Below are positions 26,335 to 35,906 of a stretch of 64,000 bases of DNA, piece by piece. This stretch comes from Lachnospiraceae bacterium AB2028. GTDB lineage: Bacteria > Bacillota > Clostridia > Lachnospirales > Lachnospiraceae. The notes under the pieces are model-generated. The model ran no database searches. It had not been told where the DNA came from and saw nothing but the letters and a program-made list of their open reading frames with translations. How positions within the stretch are numbered: position 1 is the stretch's first letter; every line of letters begins with the position of its first letter. The position numbers and the translations under genes are program-made. Location of the stretch: the NCBI GenBank assembly GCA_000621425.1, contig JHYJ01000011.1:24772-88771 (forward strand), in the 5' to 3' direction.

Positions 26335-27009
26335 TTATAACTTGCTTTCACTATCAAGAACTTCCATAAGATGTGTGACCGGCAAGCCTACCACATTATC
26401 AAAGTCCCCGTCATAGCCGCTTATGTATTCTGCAAAATCCCCCTGGATCGCATATGCTCCCGCCTTGTCGTCGCCTTCTCCGCCATCTACATAGACTTTT
26501 ATGGCTGCATCATCCATAGAAACCACATGTACTGCCGTACAGTCCGCAAAACAGATTTCCTGCTCTATGCTCCTGTCCTCTGCTGACATATATAAAACCT
26601 GCACCCCGGTCCAGACGTGATGATCCCTGCCCTGAAGTGCACGTATCATTGCCTCAGACTCTTTTCTGTCGGCAGGCTTTCCAAGAATCTTGTCATCTAA
26701 AACCACAATTGTATCCGCAGATATCACACATATATGTTTTGTGATATTATTTTGCACTGTCGTGCAACCGCTATCTTTTGAACCTTCCGCTCCGTCAGCT
26801 GCTCCTGCTGCATTTTTCTTCAGCAGTTCCGCAACTGCATGGCCCTTCCTGCCTGCCAGGAGCTTCACTATTTCCTCCGGCTTCATCCCTTCAGGATAAT
26901 CCTCATCCGCATCGGATACCAGCACACGGTACTCAAGCCCGGCTTTAGCCAATAGTTCCTTCCGCCTGGGTGAACCTGATGCAAGGATGTACTCCGTATC
27001 ATTCCTCAT
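26335..27009 (-). CDS. maf: Maf-like nucleotide pyrophosphatase with an internal insertion
   Basis: House-cleaning nucleoside triphosphate pyrophosphatase. The N-terminal signature ILASGSPRRKELLAKAG is intact, and ISADTIVVLDDKILGKP and VWTGVQVL follow, with YAIQGDFAEYISGYDGDFDNVVGLPV near the C-terminus. At 224 residues it is longer than the usual ~190, because an Ala/Gly/Asp-rich insert (AAGAADGAEGSKDSG) sits just before the ISAD motif. The ATG at 27009 overlaps the ppk end by 11 bp; an upstream ATG at 27030 is also possible. Confidence 0.88.
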   Translation of the reverse strand: MRNDTEYILASGSPRRKELLAKAGLEYRVLVSDADEDYPEGMKPEEIVKLLAGRKGHAVAELLKKNAAGAADGAEGSKDSGCTTVQNNITKHICVISADTIVVLDDKILGKPADRKESEAMIRALQGRDHHVWTGVQVLYMSAEDRSIEQEICFADCTAVHVVSMDDAAIKVYVDGGEGDDKAGAYAIQGDFAEYISGYDGDFDNVVGLPVTHLMEVLDSESKL

Positions 27010-29233
27010 TTTCGTTTGCCTTTCTCTCACTGCTCTCTATAGGGATAAAACGTCTCCCACCGGTCTTCGAGACAGCAGATGACTTTGCATATTCCTTAGC
27101 CTGCTTTACGAAATCCATCTGACAGCAGTACCCGGAATCTTCCGGTGCCAATGCCTTTACGTAGCGTTCATCCGGCATAAGCTCATGCTTTTTCACAGTG
27201 TCTTCAAACTGTTCATCCAGGATGCGCATTACCCGTTCCTTCAGCCTGTGGTCATCCACCGGGAACATTATCTCCACCCTGCGCTCTAAGTTTCTTGGCA
27301 TCCAGTCCGCACTTGCCAGGTATACCTCCGGATCGCAGTCATTATCAAAAACAAAAGCCCTGCCATGCTCCAGATAGTCGCCGACTATGGAATAAACCTT
27401 TATATTCTCGCTCACCTCTGGTATTCCCACCTTCAGACAGCATATTCCCCTTACCAACAGCTTTATGGGTACACCGGCAGACGACGCCTCATAAAGGGCT
27501 GCTATCACATCCGGATCACAAAGTGAATTCATCTTTGCCTTTATGACGCAGCTCCTGCCTGCCCTTGCATTCTCAGTTTCCCTCTTTATAAGCTTAAGGA
27601 GTCTCTTCTTAAGCCACAGGGGTGCCACGGCAAGGCGGTTCCAGCTAAGGGGCTCCGAATATCCTGACAGCATGTTGAATACAGCCGTTGCATCCTCACC
27701 CACAGGCTCCGCACAGGTAAAGAGACCGAAATCCGTATAGAGTTTCGCTGTGGAATCATTATAGTTTCCGGTTGCAAGATGCACATAACGGCGTATCCCG
27801 TCTTCCTCACGTCTTACTACTAAGCAGATCTTGCAGTGGGTCTTAAGGCCTACCAGGCCGTATATTACATGGCAACCTGCTTTTTCAAGCATCCTCGCCC
27901 AGACTATATTGTTTTCCTCATCAAAGCGGGCCTTCAGCTCTACAAGCACCGTTACCTGCTTTCCGTTTTCCGCAGCCTGTGCCAATGCCTTTACAATAGG
28001 CGAATTTCCGCTCACCCTGTACAAGGTCTGCTTTATAGCCAGTACATCAGGATCAGCCGCAGCACTCCTTACAAACCTTACAACAGGTTCAAATGACTGG
28101 TACGGATGGTGGAGCAGTATGTCACCCTTCCTGATATCTTCGAAGATATCAGATCCTGCAGGTATCTCCGGCACATCGCTGGGGGTATTATCCTTATTCT
28201 TATATTCATCAAAGCCCTCCATGCCATAGACCTTCATAAGGAAAGTCAGATCCAGGGGGCCATCTATCTCGTATATGTCTTCCCCGGTTACACGGAGCTC
28301 CTTTTTTAGGATATCTAATAGCTTTTTGTCTATGCCCTTCTCGGTCTCAAGACGGATAACTTCGCCCCACTGTCTTCTCTTTATCTGTTTCTCGATTTCC
28401 ATCAGCAGGTCTTCTGCTTCCTCTTCCTCGATGTCCAAGTCGGCATTACGCATTATCCGGAAGGGAGATGCGCACACGACCGTATAATTCAGGAAAAGCT
28501 TGGAAATATTTCTTTCTATTATCTCTTCCAGACGGATGATGTATTTGCGTCCTTCCTTATTGGCAGGCAGTTCCACGATTCTCGGAAGTCCGCTGGGCAC
28601 CTGGACTATGGCAAAATCCATCTGTTTTTTCTTTTTCTTTTTTTCTACGTCATCCGTAACATCCACTCCGGAAAGAATTGCCTTTGAATAAGACTTTGCA
28701 TTACCGTATGCCTCAAGCCCCGTTCCTTCCTTCCTTGCAAGGAGTGCGCCTATATTCAGGGACTTATTCTTTATCAGTGGAAAAGGCCTGGATGAATCAA
28801 CCGCCATAGGAGTAAGAACAGGATATACATTATCCTCAAAGTACCTGTCCACAAACTCGGCCTGTTTCGTAGTCAGTTCTTCGTGGTGCTCCAGCATGAC
28901 CATTCCCACACCGCATGCGGCATCGGCTAAGTTGTTGTAACATTCATACTGCATGTCAACAAACTCATGCATTGCAGGATAAAGCAGGGCTAACTGCTCA
29001 TCAGCCTTCATGCCTGCGATGTCCGTCTTTTTATACCCGGCATGAACCATATCCTTCAACGACGCTATCCTTACCATCAGGAATTCGTCAAGGTTTGATG
29101 CGGTTATGCTAAGGAACTTCAGACGCTCAAAAAGCGGGATTGCCTCATCCCTTGCTTCAGACAGGCACCTTTCATTGAACCTTAGCCAAGACCTTTCCCT
29201 ATTTGTAAAATACTCGTCTTTATGATAATCCAT
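26999..29233 (-). CDS. ppk: Polyphosphate kinase
   Basis: Ppk1 of 744 residues, reversibly polymerising the gamma-phosphate of ATP into polyphosphate. The N-terminal domain opens FTNRERSWLRFNERCL, and PVLTPMAVDSSRPFPLI is in the head domain. Two phospholipase-D-like catalytic parts follow: LVGLKTHCKICLVVRRE carries the autophosphorylated histidine, YVHLATGNYNDSTAKLYTD the following segment, and SIVGDYLEHGRAFVF the second. A Lys-rich stretch (EKKKKKKQMDF) near 200 is an addition. AGGAGAGAAGCAGAT precedes the start. It follows ppx by 51 bp. Confidence 0.95.
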   Translation of the reverse strand: MDYHKDEYFTNRERSWLRFNERCLSEARDEAIPLFERLKFLSITASNLDEFLMVRIASLKDMVHAGYKKTDIAGMKADEQLALLYPAMHEFVDMQYECYNNLADAACGVGMVMLEHHEELTTKQAEFVDRYFEDNVYPVLTPMAVDSSRPFPLIKNKSLNIGALLARKEGTGLEAYGNAKSYSKAILSGVDVTDDVEKKKKKKQMDFAIVQVPSGLPRIVELPANKEGRKYIIRLEEIIERNISKLFLNYTVVCASPFRIMRNADLDIEEEEAEDLLMEIEKQIKRRQWGEVIRLETEKGIDKKLLDILKKELRVTGEDIYEIDGPLDLTFLMKVYGMEGFDEYKNKDNTPSDVPEIPAGSDIFEDIRKGDILLHHPYQSFEPVVRFVRSAAADPDVLAIKQTLYRVSGNSPIVKALAQAAENGKQVTVLVELKARFDEENNIVWARMLEKAGCHVIYGLVGLKTHCKICLVVRREEDGIRRYVHLATGNYNDSTAKLYTDFGLFTCAEPVGEDATAVFNMLSGYSEPLSWNRLAVAPLWLKKRLLKLIKRETENARAGRSCVIKAKMNSLCDPDVIAALYEASSAGVPIKLLVRGICCLKVGIPEVSENIKVYSIVGDYLEHGRAFVFDNDCDPEVYLASADWMPRNLERRVEIMFPVDDHRLKERVMRILDEQFEDTVKKHELMPDERYVKALAPEDSGYCCQMDFVKQAKEYAKSSAVSKTGGRRFIPIESSERKANENEE

Positions 29234-29284
29234 ATCTGCTTCTCTCCTGTGTTAGCCCCCTAATAAAACCCCTGTAATGTTCAA

Positions 29285-30844
29285 TTACTTATTTTTCATC
29301 CTGTACAATTTCGGATGGACGCCGTAAACTTCTTCGAAGAATCCGGACCGCTTATCGAAACGTTCCTGCTCATACAGTATGTCCTTCTTTGCATCAACAT
29401 AGATTCTGAGCTCGTCTTTTTCAAGGGCGGCATCAACCTTCTTTATCTTTTCACCCTTGCCCTTGTCTAAAGCATTAGCTAACTGCAGTATTGCCGTAAG
29501 CTTTGCTATGGTCAGGTATGAGCGCCTGTCCACCCCTATCTTGCCTGACATCTCAGGATAATACTCAAAGGGACCATGATTGTATTTAACCACCGATGCA
29601 ACTATTATGCGCTCGTTATGTGAAAGACCGATTATCTCGGTATTGGCAATTATTGCAAATGAACATTCACCCACATTTGTCATGTTGATAAACTTGCCGC
29701 AGTCCTGAAGTATAGCTGCAAGGCGTAAAAGCAATCTTTCACGCCTGCCCATTCCATGCACTGACTTCATTCCGTCAAAGATAGAAAGGGCAGCTTTCTC
29801 AACAGCTTCTGCATGCTTTGTGCTGCTCTGGTAACGCTTGCCTACCGTCTGCGCGCTGTCTAAGATGTCATCCTCAAAATCATGAGCGATCTTGGTAAGT
29901 TTCTTTTTCTCTGCATATTCGTAGGCTATACCGTCACATAGCTCAGCCCCTGTGGCCCAGATGGTATCCACTTCAAAGTTCTCTGCCACCCTTTTTATTA
30001 TTGCCGTGGAAAGCCTGAAAAGAGCGATCTTTTCTTCCGGCAGCTCCATAGTATTTTCTATCTCTTCGTCACGCCTGGTGAGAAGCCCATCAGCGAAGCC
30101 CATAAAACCTGCAGCGGATATGCTTCCTTCTGCGCTTACACCGTCAACGATCTGATGGAACCTCGGCGAAAGATACTCGTCCATTATTATCAGGTTCTTT
30201 ACATCGCGGTCCTTTAGAAAAACCTTGTGGAAAGTCCTGATCTGTGAGCCTATCATCTCATCAAGGAGTTCCTCTGTCTGCGTGGACCTGGGACGTATCT
30301 CCTGCATCCTTTCGTGGAGCCTCAGAACGCCAAGCTTTAATGCCTGGGTCTGCACCAGCCTGTCCTTATCAAACAGAGAAATCTGTATGCTGCCTCCGCC
30401 AATGTCCACTATGGCGGTACTCTTCTCTATTATCTTGTCAAAAAGCTTTCCCTTGGCAGCAATAGCCTTGTAGTCCAGGAAACGCTGCTCGGAGTTGCTG
30501 AGTACCTCTACCTCAATTCCTGTACGGCTCCTTATCTGCTCAAGGATAATGGCGGTATTCTCCGTCTCCCTCAGGGCACTGGTACCGTAAGCCTTGTAGT
30601 CGCTGACCTCGTACTCCCGCATTATCTCTTTGAACTTATTGACGGTATTAAAGAGCTCCTCCATCTTTTCATAGCTGATCTTTTTCCGGACATAGCTGTC
30701 ATTGCCCAGGGCCAGCCTGTGCTTTACGGAATTGATACACTTTATACCGTTCTTCTGTGAAATCTCGAATATCTTGAGTCCCATTTCGAAACTGCCCACA
30801 TCAATGGCAGCAAAGACCCTGACCTTTTTATTCTTCTCCGACAT
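29285..30844 (-). CDS. ppx: Exopolyphosphatase/guanosine pentaphosphatase family protein (Ppx/GppA)
   Basis: A 520-residue ASKHA-fold phosphatase with an HD-type C-terminal domain. The N-terminal phosphate loop is AAIDVGSFEMGLKIFE, then GTSALRETENT, the catalytic-glutamate region LSNSEQRFLDYKA, and the second loop AIVDIGGGSIQISLF. The C-terminal part from about 330 contains the HD-like helices (LLLRLAAILQDCGKFINM, HNERIIVASVVKYNHGPFEYYP). The start at 30844 overlaps the DUF815 gene by 17 bp; the frame stays open another 58 codons upstream but that is antisense-like noise inside the neighbour. Paired with ppk for polyphosphate turnover. Confidence 0.92.
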   Translation of the reverse strand: MSEKNKKVRVFAAIDVGSFEMGLKIFEISQKNGIKCINSVKHRLALGNDSYVRKKISYEKMEELFNTVNKFKEIMREYEVSDYKAYGTSALRETENTAIILEQIRSRTGIEVEVLSNSEQRFLDYKAIAAKGKLFDKIIEKSTAIVDIGGGSIQISLFDKDRLVQTQALKLGVLRLHERMQEIRPRSTQTEELLDEMIGSQIRTFHKVFLKDRDVKNLIIMDEYLSPRFHQIVDGVSAEGSISAAGFMGFADGLLTRRDEEIENTMELPEEKIALFRLSTAIIKRVAENFEVDTIWATGAELCDGIAYEYAEKKKLTKIAHDFEDDILDSAQTVGKRYQSSTKHAEAVEKAALSIFDGMKSVHGMGRRERLLLRLAAILQDCGKFINMTNVGECSFAIIANTEIIGLSHNERIIVASVVKYNHGPFEYYPEMSGKIGVDRRSYLTIAKLTAILQLANALDKGKGEKIKKVDAALEKDELRIYVDAKKDILYEQERFDKRSGFFEEVYGVHPKLYRMKNK

Positions 30845-32117
30845 CTTCCATCCCCCGTAAGTGATCGACAAACTGCGCTGCCGTTCTCCCCGAAAAACCG
30901 CTGCGTCCAAGCGCCCATCTGGATGCCTGCATGTGCAGCTCCTTCTCATCCATAGTGATATCATAACGCTCTGCCAGGCGGTCCACAATCTCGAAATATT
31001 CATCCTGTGCAGGCGCACCGAAATACAGGCTCAGTCCGAACCTCTCATAGAGAGAAAGTTTCTCCTGTACTGTCTCTGCCGAATGCTTGTCATTTTCGCC
31101 CTCTTCCCTGTCAGTATAATTCTCCCTGACTAAGTGGCGGCGGTTGGAAGTAGCATATATCAGCACATTGTCGGGACGGCTCTCCAGTCCGCCCTCCAGC
31201 ACAGCCTTCAGGTATTTGTACTCTACCTCGAATTCCTCGAATGAAAGGTCATCCAGATAGATTATGAAAAAGTAATTCCTGTTCTTCAGCGTGTCGATCA
31301 GGGAATTGATCTCACGGTACTGATGCTTGTAGACCTCGATCATCCTAAGGCCCACACCGTAATACTCATTAAGGATTGCCCTTATGCTTGAAGATTTTCC
31401 GGTGCCTGCATCACCGTAGAGCAGGCAGTTATTTGCTTTCCGCCCCTCCAGGAAATTCCTGGTATTTTCCCTGAGCGCCTCTTTCTGCTCCTCGTATCCT
31501 ACCAGGTCATCAAGCTCGGTTACTGCAATATTGTAGATAGGGTAAACATCCACTTCGCTTCCCATGTCCTTGGCATTTACCCTGAATGCCTTGTGCAGGC
31601 CGAACTTCCCTACGCCATAGATTCCATAAATCCTGTCAAGTGATGAACACATTACATGGACCGACTCCGCCTTTGCAAGGGATTTAGCCATAGCATTTAA
31701 TGTTTCCTGTATCACCGGATTATACTTTACTCCATTTATAGGCTGGCTGCTGAAGTCATTCATGATAGCCCGCAGATCTTTCGGAACTACATTCGCCAGA
31801 TACGCATCAATATCAAGCATGAAAAGATTGTAAAAGGTATTCATATCGGCTATAGCAGCATTCCACCAGCTCTCCGGGACCGCGCGGCGCTCGTAAGCCC
31901 TTGTGTAGGCATTCTCGTCATATACTAAAGCTTCCGTAAGCAATCTGTGCCATAAATTTCCCTCAAAGCCCGCAAAAGCAGCTGTCTCAAAAAGCCTTGA
32001 AAACACCTCCATGTAAAGTGTTTCATCACCCGTCTCTGTAGTCTTTGCCGGCAGGTCCAGAATGTCTTCTATAAGCTTTACCTCTGCCGTATTCCTGTAA
32101 AAAATAAATCTGCTCAT
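30828..32117 (-). CDS. DUF815 AAA+ ATPase
   Basis: A 429-residue protein with an N-terminal helical region and a C-terminal ATPase domain of the DUF815 type. Walker A is LLYGDAGTGKSSSIRAIL near 240, Walker B is FFIIYLDDLSFEEFE, and sensor 1 is VLIYATSNRRHLV. The partner or substrate of this family is unknown. GGGGGAGGACACC precedes the start. Position directly before ppx, with overlap, suggests a role linked to polyphosphate or nutrient stress. Confidence 0.88.
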   Translation of the reverse strand: MSRFIFYRNTAEVKLIEDILDLPAKTTETGDETLYMEVFSRLFETAAFAGFEGNLWHRLLTEALVYDENAYTRAYERRAVPESWWNAAIADMNTFYNLFMLDIDAYLANVVPKDLRAIMNDFSSQPINGVKYNPVIQETLNAMAKSLAKAESVHVMCSSLDRIYGIYGVGKFGLHKAFRVNAKDMGSEVDVYPIYNIAVTELDDLVGYEEQKEALRENTRNFLEGRKANNCLLYGDAGTGKSSSIRAILNEYYGVGLRMIEVYKHQYREINSLIDTLKNRNYFFIIYLDDLSFEEFEVEYKYLKAVLEGGLESRPDNVLIYATSNRRHLVRENYTDREEGENDKHSAETVQEKLSLYERFGLSLYFGAPAQDEYFEIVDRLAERYDITMDEKELHMQASRWALGRSGFSGRTAAQFVDHLRGMEDVGEE

Positions 32118-32170
32118 GGTGTCCTCCCCCTTTTATCCATAAACAATATATTCATTTGACACTTCGATTT

Positions 32171-33148
32171 CTAAAACAGTAAATTCCGTCTTGCTTTCTC
32201 CAGGCTCTCACCGGGATAGCTTTCCCTGAAATAAACATTTCCAGCAAGGTAATCCGTGTAATACCTCATCCCAAGCATAAAACGGTTCTTGCGGTAATTC
32301 GCTGCCACCGTGTTTATTTCATCCGTAGTAAATGTCGTATCGCTGCCAATTTCATAGCCTGCAATAAACTGCCTTAGCTTTTCCCCATCATTTCCGATGC
32401 CGCAGGAACGCAGGCAGTCCGCCATATCGTCATACAACGAGCCTTCCATCAATGTATCAAGATCAATAAAGCCTGCTGCCTTTCCCTTCCGGAATATCAT
32501 ATTGCCAAGCTTGGCATCTCCGTGGATTATATCCCCACCGGGAACTGACATCCCGAAATGATCTTCATACCGACCGGCAATACATTCATCCAGCTCCCTG
32601 TCCCGGGGACGCACGGATGAATCCTGGCTCCTGTACTCCCGGTAATAATATCCTAAATCATGAAGGTGCCTGAATACTCCCTGCACACTGCCCTTCGGAC
32701 ACTCCTTCAGTATCCGGTGCAGCCTGCCTAAGCCTTCACCTGCTACCCCGGGATCATTCAGTTCACTAACTGCATATACATCGCCCTGTATGTAATTATA
32801 CAGCCGCCAGATATCTCCCGATTCATCAAAATAAAAATAATTATCAGCTTTGTTCTTTAGCCACTCCGGGCACTGCCACCCTGACTGCTCATCTGCGCAG
32901 CATTTGCAGGCTTTTCTGTACCGGCTGTAATTGTTTTCAAGTTCAGAAAGATGCGCCGAATACAGTTTCTTATTCAGGTTTTGAAGAACATATTTATCTC
33001 CGGCAACTACCAGGAAACTCCTGTTAATGTGCCCTGCATCAAGCTCTTCGATATGCTCAGGAGATGCATCTATGTAATTCCTTATGATTCTTTCCAATGC
33101 CTGAGGTTCCAAAAATACGCCCTTTATCCCGCCCATCCATTTTGCCAT
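32171..33148 (-). CDS. APH/choline-kinase-fold phosphotransferase
   Basis: A kinase-like phosphotransferase of about 325 residues. The nucleotide loop region is INRSFLVVAGDKYVLQNLNKK, the catalytic loop is IIHGDAKLGNMIFRKGKA (HGDxKxxN), and the metal aspartate is in GFIDLDTLMEGSLYDDMADCLRS. Sequence character is nearer to N-acetylhexosamine or amino-sugar kinases than to antibiotic-resistance enzymes, but the substrate is unknown. The start is unclear: frames are open to a GTG at 33208, and ATGs at 33163, 33148 and 33136 or a TTG near 33115 are possible, none with a good ribosome binding site. Confidence 0.75.
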   Translation of the reverse strand: MAKWMGGIKGVFLEPQALERIIRNYIDASPEHIEELDAGHINRSFLVVAGDKYVLQNLNKKLYSAHLSELENNYSRYRKACKCCADEQSGWQCPEWLKNKADNYFYFDESGDIWRLYNYIQGDVYAVSELNDPGVAGEGLGRLHRILKECPKGSVQGVFRHLHDLGYYYREYRSQDSSVRPRDRELDECIAGRYEDHFGMSVPGGDIIHGDAKLGNMIFRKGKAAGFIDLDTLMEGSLYDDMADCLRSCGIGNDGEKLRQFIAGYEIGSDTTFTTDEINTVAANYRKNRFMLGMRYYTDYLAGNVYFRESYPGESLEKARRNLLF

Positions 33149-33317
33149 AATGCCACAGCGCATAGGCCCATTTTCACGCCGTGCCCTGCCTGTTTCATGA
33201 CACGGCACACCTGACTGTATTTTAGCATTTTTTTCATATCACTGCTACTATTCAAGCCCCTGTACTTCGACAATCCGGCACTTGCACTCCCCTGCTCCAG
33301 GCCTTAAAATTGTACTC

Positions 33318-34373
33318 ATGGCAGCTAATAATAAAGATTTCAAAAAACAGAAAAAAGGCCCTGCCCCTGACTGGGTAGAGCTTGATATAAAATCCGGCAA
33401 TTTAAAGCATATTTATGTCCTTTACGGCGAAGAAACGTACCTTAGGGACTCTTCGTTCAAGCGGCTTTCGGAACGGCTGATGCCGGAGAATGCTGAAATG
33501 AACCTTATCAGCTTTAACGGCGAAGGACACGGCAATCAGGACCTTGCCAAGGAAATCGCATCCGCCATAAGCACCATGCCCTTTCTGGCTGAACACAGGC
33601 TGATCTGCGTAAAATACACCGGGTGGTTTAAAAACGGCAACGCTATCATGGAAGAAGCACTTGAGCACATTCCCGATACCACCTTCATCATCTTTGTTGA
33701 AAATACCGTTGATAAAAGAAAAGCAGTATGCAAGAAGGCTGAGGATTCCGGAAGGCTGGTGGAATATACCCAGTTAGACGAAGAAGGACTGAAACGCATC
33801 ATCCTCACCATCCTCATAAAGAACAATAAAAAGATCCGTCCCAGCACCTACGAGTACCTTCTTTCCAAGACCGGAATCTCAATGACGATAATCAGGTCCG
33901 AACTGGAAAAGCTCATATGCTATACGGACGGACGGGACGAGATCACCATAGAAGATGTGGACGCCATAGTATCAGCAAGGCCTGAAGATAATGTCTTCCC
34001 GCTGGTAAATGCCCTTTCAGAAAGGGATAAGCAGTCTGCCCTGAAGGCTTACTACAACCTGCTGAACAACCATACATCCATGTACAGCATCATCTCCCTG
34101 CTGACATCACAGTTCAATGTGCTGCTCATAGTCAAGGATATGGCTGCTAAAGGTGCCACGGAAGAAGAGATAGCCGCTAAGCTTAAGTACAAGCCCTACG
34201 CCGCCAAGATGCGCATGAAAGCCGCATCCCGCTTTTCAAAAAAGGAACTGGTCTCTTTTATTGACGACACCATAAAGGTGCAGGAAAAAGTAAGGTTCGG
34301 AATAATGGATGAAAACCTTGCCCTTGAGAGACTGATAGTAAAATACAGCATGCGCCTGCGGGCAGAGCTGTGA
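33318..34373 (+). CDS. holA: DNA polymerase III subunit delta
   Basis: Clamp-loader delta subunit of 351 residues. The N-terminal domain starts IYVLYGEETYLRDSSFKRL and includes MPFLAEHRLICVKY and IPDTTFIIFVEN. Next comes the AAA lid (LLSKTGISMTIIRSELEKLICY), then the C-terminal collar domain (IISLLTSQFNVLLIVKDMA, LKYKPYAAKMRMKAA, LALERLIVKYS). The ATG at 33318 is preferred; an in-frame TTG at 33282 would add 12 residues. It stands alone on the plus strand and ends before a bidirectional terminator. Confidence 0.93.
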   Translation: MAANNKDFKKQKKGPAPDWVELDIKSGNLKHIYVLYGEETYLRDSSFKRLSERLMPENAEMNLISFNGEGHGNQDLAKEIASAISTMPFLAEHRLICVKYTGWFKNGNAIMEEALEHIPDTTFIIFVENTVDKRKAVCKKAEDSGRLVEYTQLDEEGLKRIILTILIKNNKKIRPSTYEYLLSKTGISMTIIRSELEKLICYTDGRDEITIEDVDAIVSARPEDNVFPLVNALSERDKQSALKAYYNLLNNHTSMYSIISLLTSQFNVLLIVKDMAAKGATEEEIAAKLKYKPYAAKMRMKAASRFSKKELVSFIDDTIKVQEKVRFGIMDENLALERLIVKYSMRLRAEL

Positions 34374-34429
34374 GCATAATTTTTCACCCCATGCTCTTAC
34401 CAGCTTTCATATGCAGTCTTCTAAACAAT

Positions 34430-34456
34430 AAAAAGTCCGGCACTGCCGGACTTTTT
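34430..34456. terminator. Bidirectional terminator between holA and the transglutaminase gene
   Basis: AAAAAGTCCGGC-ACT-GCCGGACTTTTT: a 7-bp GC-rich stem with a 3-nt loop and A/T tracts on both sides, between convergent genes. Confidence 0.9.
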
Positions 34457-34476
34457 GAATGTCACCAAATCTTTTA

Positions 34477-35325
34477 TCACTTGCTCGCATAAGTATTCTC
34501 CGAATAACCTGCAAGCAATGTAGTGATGTTCGAATGGAATCCGTCATTCATGGTCGCAGTATCCATATCCAAATACTGTGGACATTTCGACAGATTGTTA
34601 TTGTCATAAAATGTTATGTCATACATATGCCAGCCGTCTTTCTCGGCAATCGCTGACCAGGCATGATCAGCGTTAGCCACAAGCATTGCATCTATATACT
34701 CAGCTGACGTACAGGTATAGTCTACGCATCCTGTCTTAGGATTGATAGGAAGATATGCAACCATTGCATCAAAGGCCGTTGCATAAGTAGTACATACGCC
34801 CTTGCCGTCTTTGTAGCAGCTCATTGCATTCTGGTATGATGCAAGCAGCTGGGGATTATTTACAGCAGTGTAGTCATATGTCATCCTGTCTGCCACCCAG
34901 TCAGCAGCCCTAAGAATCGCGTCGCTCCTCTTTGTTCCCGAAGGCACTATAGCCGGAGCATTCTGAGCCAGCCAGTTCATAGTATTGGTATGCAGGTTCT
35001 TAAGCGTATTCACGTCGTTTGCTGAAAGAACCATGACATAAACGCCGTTCTTCTTCATGAACTTCACATCAAGATATGCCAGTCCGCCGGCTTCCTTGTA
35101 TGCGGCACCTATCTTGGCAACACCTAAGTTATATGAAGTATCGATATCCTTTGATGCAGTACCGCTGACTGCATAATAACCTTCCTGAATGGGAACAAAC
35201 TCAACCGTATCTTCACCGGCTGCCTGTGTATCAAGGGAAACACTCAAAAAGACAACTGCAAAGACAAGTGCGGCACCCATGATCATTGATACTATTTTTG
35301 ACAAAGTATATTCTTTTTTATTCAT
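34477..35325 (-). CDS. Secreted transglutaminase-like domain protein
   Basis: A 282-residue secreted or membrane-anchored protein. The N-terminus (MNKKEYTLSKIVSMIMG then about 20 hydrophobic residues ending DTQAAG) is a signal peptide. The C-terminal part has the transglutaminase/protease triad: cysteine in KGVCTTYATAF, histidine in NADHAWSAIAEKDGWH, and aspartate in MYDITFYDNN. Such surface proteins may be proteases or crosslinkers of wall proteins. The start at 35325 follows GGAGGGACTGCGGATT; the frame is open 22 codons further. Confidence 0.82.
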   Translation of the reverse strand: MNKKEYTLSKIVSMIMGAALVFAVVFLSVSLDTQAAGEDTVEFVPIQEGYYAVSGTASKDIDTSYNLGVAKIGAAYKEAGGLAYLDVKFMKKNGVYVMVLSANDVNTLKNLHTNTMNWLAQNAPAIVPSGTKRSDAILRAADWVADRMTYDYTAVNNPQLLASYQNAMSCYKDGKGVCTTYATAFDAMVAYLPINPKTGCVDYTCTSAEYIDAMLVANADHAWSAIAEKDGWHMYDITFYDNNNLSKCPQYLDMDTATMNDGFHSNITTLLAGYSENTYASK

Positions 35326-35433
35326 AATCCGCAGTCCCTCCACACTAAAACATGTGAATTGATCTCCGCCCCTTTGGCTTAATGGTATCAAATTCAGGCC
35401 TTTTTTTCAATATCAGTCAAGCCTTTTTACCCC

Positions 35434-35841
35434 TTACGTCCAAAGCGTGGTTATGTACATCGGTGATGACTCGTCGCACTTTTCAAACCCGCAGTTTTCA
35501 TAGAAATGCAGCTCTTTATCGTAGGCTATCACCACAAGCCGCATGTAATCCTTGTAGTGCTCTTTTACCATTTCCACCAGGTTCCTTCCTATCTTCATCT
35601 TGTGGTAATCCGGATGCACAAGGAGGTAATGCACATATGCATTCATAATGCCGTCATCCATGGCACATACCATACCCACCAGCTTGTCACCGTCCCAAGC
35701 TGAATACACGGTCCGGAAATTTTCCATTGCCACTACAAGCTTATCCGGGAAATGTCCCGAAGACCATTCAACGGAAAGAAAGAGAGCCTCTATTTCCTCT
35801 TTTGTGAATTTCTTTATGTCTTTATATTCAATGTCTGCCAT
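35434..35841 (-). CDS. GNAT acetyltransferase
   Basis: A compact 135-residue N-acetyltransferase. LLVHPDYHKMKIGRNLVEMVKEHY is motif A with the acetyl-CoA loop, and FYENCGFEKCDESSPMYI is motif B. GGGGGAGTATCT places the start at 35841 rather than the upstream 35859. Substrate unknown. Confidence 0.85.
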   Translation of the reverse strand: MADIEYKDIKKFTKEEIEALFLSVEWSSGHFPDKLVVAMENFRTVYSAWDGDKLVGMVCAMDDGIMNAYVHYLLVHPDYHKMKIGRNLVEMVKEHYKDYMRLVVIAYDKELHFYENCGFEKCDESSPMYITTLWT

Positions 35842-35906
35842 AGATACTCCCCCGCTCACTTTTACAGCTATGCAGTTACCACGATACGAAATCCGGTTCT
35901 ACACCC

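Noticed and set aside
30845..31018. N-terminal extension of Ppx to 31018
   Set aside because: Those residues lie inside the DUF815 gene in another frame and lack Ppx character; a good start exists at 30844.
35392..35433. Hairpin in the gap between the transglutaminase and GNAT genes
   Set aside because: Short AGGC/GCCT arms interrupted by long T runs do not give a convincing stem.
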